A stretch of 64,000 bases of DNA from Flavobacterium salmonis (GTDB lineage Bacteria > Bacteroidota > Bacteroidia > Flavobacteriales > Flavobacteriaceae), in the NCBI RefSeq assembly GCF_903819435.1, contig NZ_CAIJDP010000060.1:434001-498000 (forward strand), read 5' to 3'. A program made the position numbers and the translations under genes. Each line of letters opens with the position of its first letter. Within the stretch, counting starts at the first letter, position 1. Of the stretch, positions 63,267-64,000 are shown in pieces. Below the pieces are notes generated by a model. It was not told the origin of the DNA. It ran no database searches and saw only the letters and a list, made by a program, of their open reading frames with translations.

Positions 63267-64000
63267 TTATTTAGATTTTCTGGTCGACTCTCTTTCTTTC
63301 AATTTTGTTTTAATAACAATTGTTTCATAATCAGAAGTCTCTCCTTCACTTTCTTCAAGTCTTGAAATTAATCGTTTAGCCGCAACTTCTCCAATTTCAA
63401 TTCCGTGCTGACTAACTGTTGTTAAACTTGGAGATAAACGCCTTGATGCCAAAATTCCGTCTGCAAAACCAATTATCGAAATATCTTCAGGCACTTTATA
63501 CCCTTTTTTCAAACTTACTCTTAAAGCAGCAACTGAATCATTTTCATCCAAAGCAAAAATTCCGTCAATTTTATGATCAAAAATCGCTTCAATTTTACTT
63601 TTCATATCATCTTCTGAATTAGTACGAAGAATTATCTTTTCGTTTACCGGAATATTATTATCCTTTAAGGCTTTTAAATACCCATCAGCCCTCAGTTTTC
63701 CTACACTCAAATTGTCTACCGAAGAAATCAAGGCTATATTTTTACATCCTAAATTAATTAAATGCTTCGTAGAATTTAAAGCTGAATCAAAATCATCAAC
63801 CACAACTTTATCACATTCAACCCCGTCAGCAATTCGATCAAACATTACAATTGGAGTTCCGTCATTAATGATTTCAGAAAAATGACTATACTCTTCTAAA
63901 TTTTGTGCCTCTTGCGAAACAGAAAGAATGAATCCGTCAATAGTTCCATTGCTCAGCATTTCAAGCGTATGAATCTCCTTCTCTAATGATTCATTTGAAA
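63267..64000 (-). CDS. LacI-family transcriptional regulator (5' truncated by window end)
   Basis: The frame is open to the right edge; the first ATG inside (63959) is internal, preceded in frame by residues such as SNESLEKEIHTLE. Only the periplasmic-binding-protein-like effector domain is visible, with LSNGTIDGFILS, GCKNIALISS, DGIFALDENDSVAALR and ISIIGFADG. The DNA-binding helix-turn-helix lies beyond the window. The ligand is unknown. Confidence 0.9.
   Translation of the reverse strand, partial: SNESLEKEIHTLEMLSNGTIDGFILSVSQEAQNLEEYSHFSEIINDGTPIVMFDRIADGVECDKVVVDDFDSALNSTKHLINLGCKNIALISSVDNLSVGKLRADGYLKALKDNNIPVNEKIILRTNSEDDMKSKIEAIFDHKIDGIFALDENDSVAALRVSLKKGYKVPEDISIIGFADGILASRRLSPSLTTVSQHGIEIGEVAAKRLISRLEESEGETSDYETIVIKTKLKERESTRKSK

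Overview
The window comes from a Bacteroidota chromosome, most likely Flavobacterium or a close relative. The evidence is the very AT-rich sequence, many TAnnTTTG promoter boxes (the Bacteroidota -7 element) with few Shine-Dalgarno sequences, the type IX secretion and gliding genes sprA and remB, a PorP/SprF protein, DUF4270 and DUF4403 proteins, and an alternative complex III plus aa3 oxidase operon. The stretch remB-deoC-vanZ-gcvH-sprA-ruvA matches the order I recall from Flavobacterium johnsoniae. Most of the window is conserved core chromosome. No phage, CRISPR array, tRNA or rRNA was seen.

Layout. 1-2.7 kb: the tail of an unidentified gene and an outer-membrane pair (DUF4270 lipoprotein and barrel). 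2.9-7.0 kb: a secreted-protein and sensor cluster (barrel, Kelch lipoprotein, DUF4907 lipoprotein, LytS-type kinase, then a LytTR regulator with its own promoter). 7.0-11.7 kb: gamma-carbonic anhydrase, PorP/SprF, an Nfu protein, MscS and TsaB. 11.7-19.1 kb: a MacB-like ABC export operon with one ATPase, two permeases, two adaptors and a TolC protein. 19.3-20.7 kb: a DUF4403 lipoprotein. 20.7-25.9 kb: cytochrome oxidase accessory genes (ctaB, two subunit III genes, subunit IV, a SCO protein and a cysteine-free SCO-like protein, DUF420, and a small CxxC membrane protein). 26-37.8 kb: gliding and secretion genes remB and sprA among deoC, vanZ, gcvH and ruvA. 37.9-44.2 kb: maeB, a CBS protein, queG, a cytochrome P450 and ruvB. 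44.3-55.9 kb: the respiratory operon actABCDEF-coxB-ctaD. 56.1-57.5 kb: a SPOR protein, a 0.6-kb stretch without genes and a decayed IS200/IS605 transposase. 57.5-62.2 kb: rimP-nusA-infB. 62.4-64 kb: a universal stress protein and a truncated LacI-type regulator.

The 20.7-25.9 kb and 44.3-55.9 kb blocks serve one respiratory chain. ActABCDEF oxidises quinol and passes electrons to the CoxB/CtaD oxidase, while ctaB, SCO and DUF420 supply heme and copper to that oxidase and the two subunit III proteins complete it. SprA is a large outer-membrane component of type IX secretion. RemB and the PorP/SprF protein are outer-membrane partners of the same secretion and gliding lifestyle.

The least-explained signals are regulatory. 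Terminator-like hairpins lie between promoter and start codon of rimP-nusA-infB and of mscS, and a longer hairpin without a U-tract lies in the act operon leader. The other main signals are the broken transposase at 57.2-57.4 kb and the Kelch/DUF4907/two-component cluster. Nothing in the window is clearly a wholly new system.
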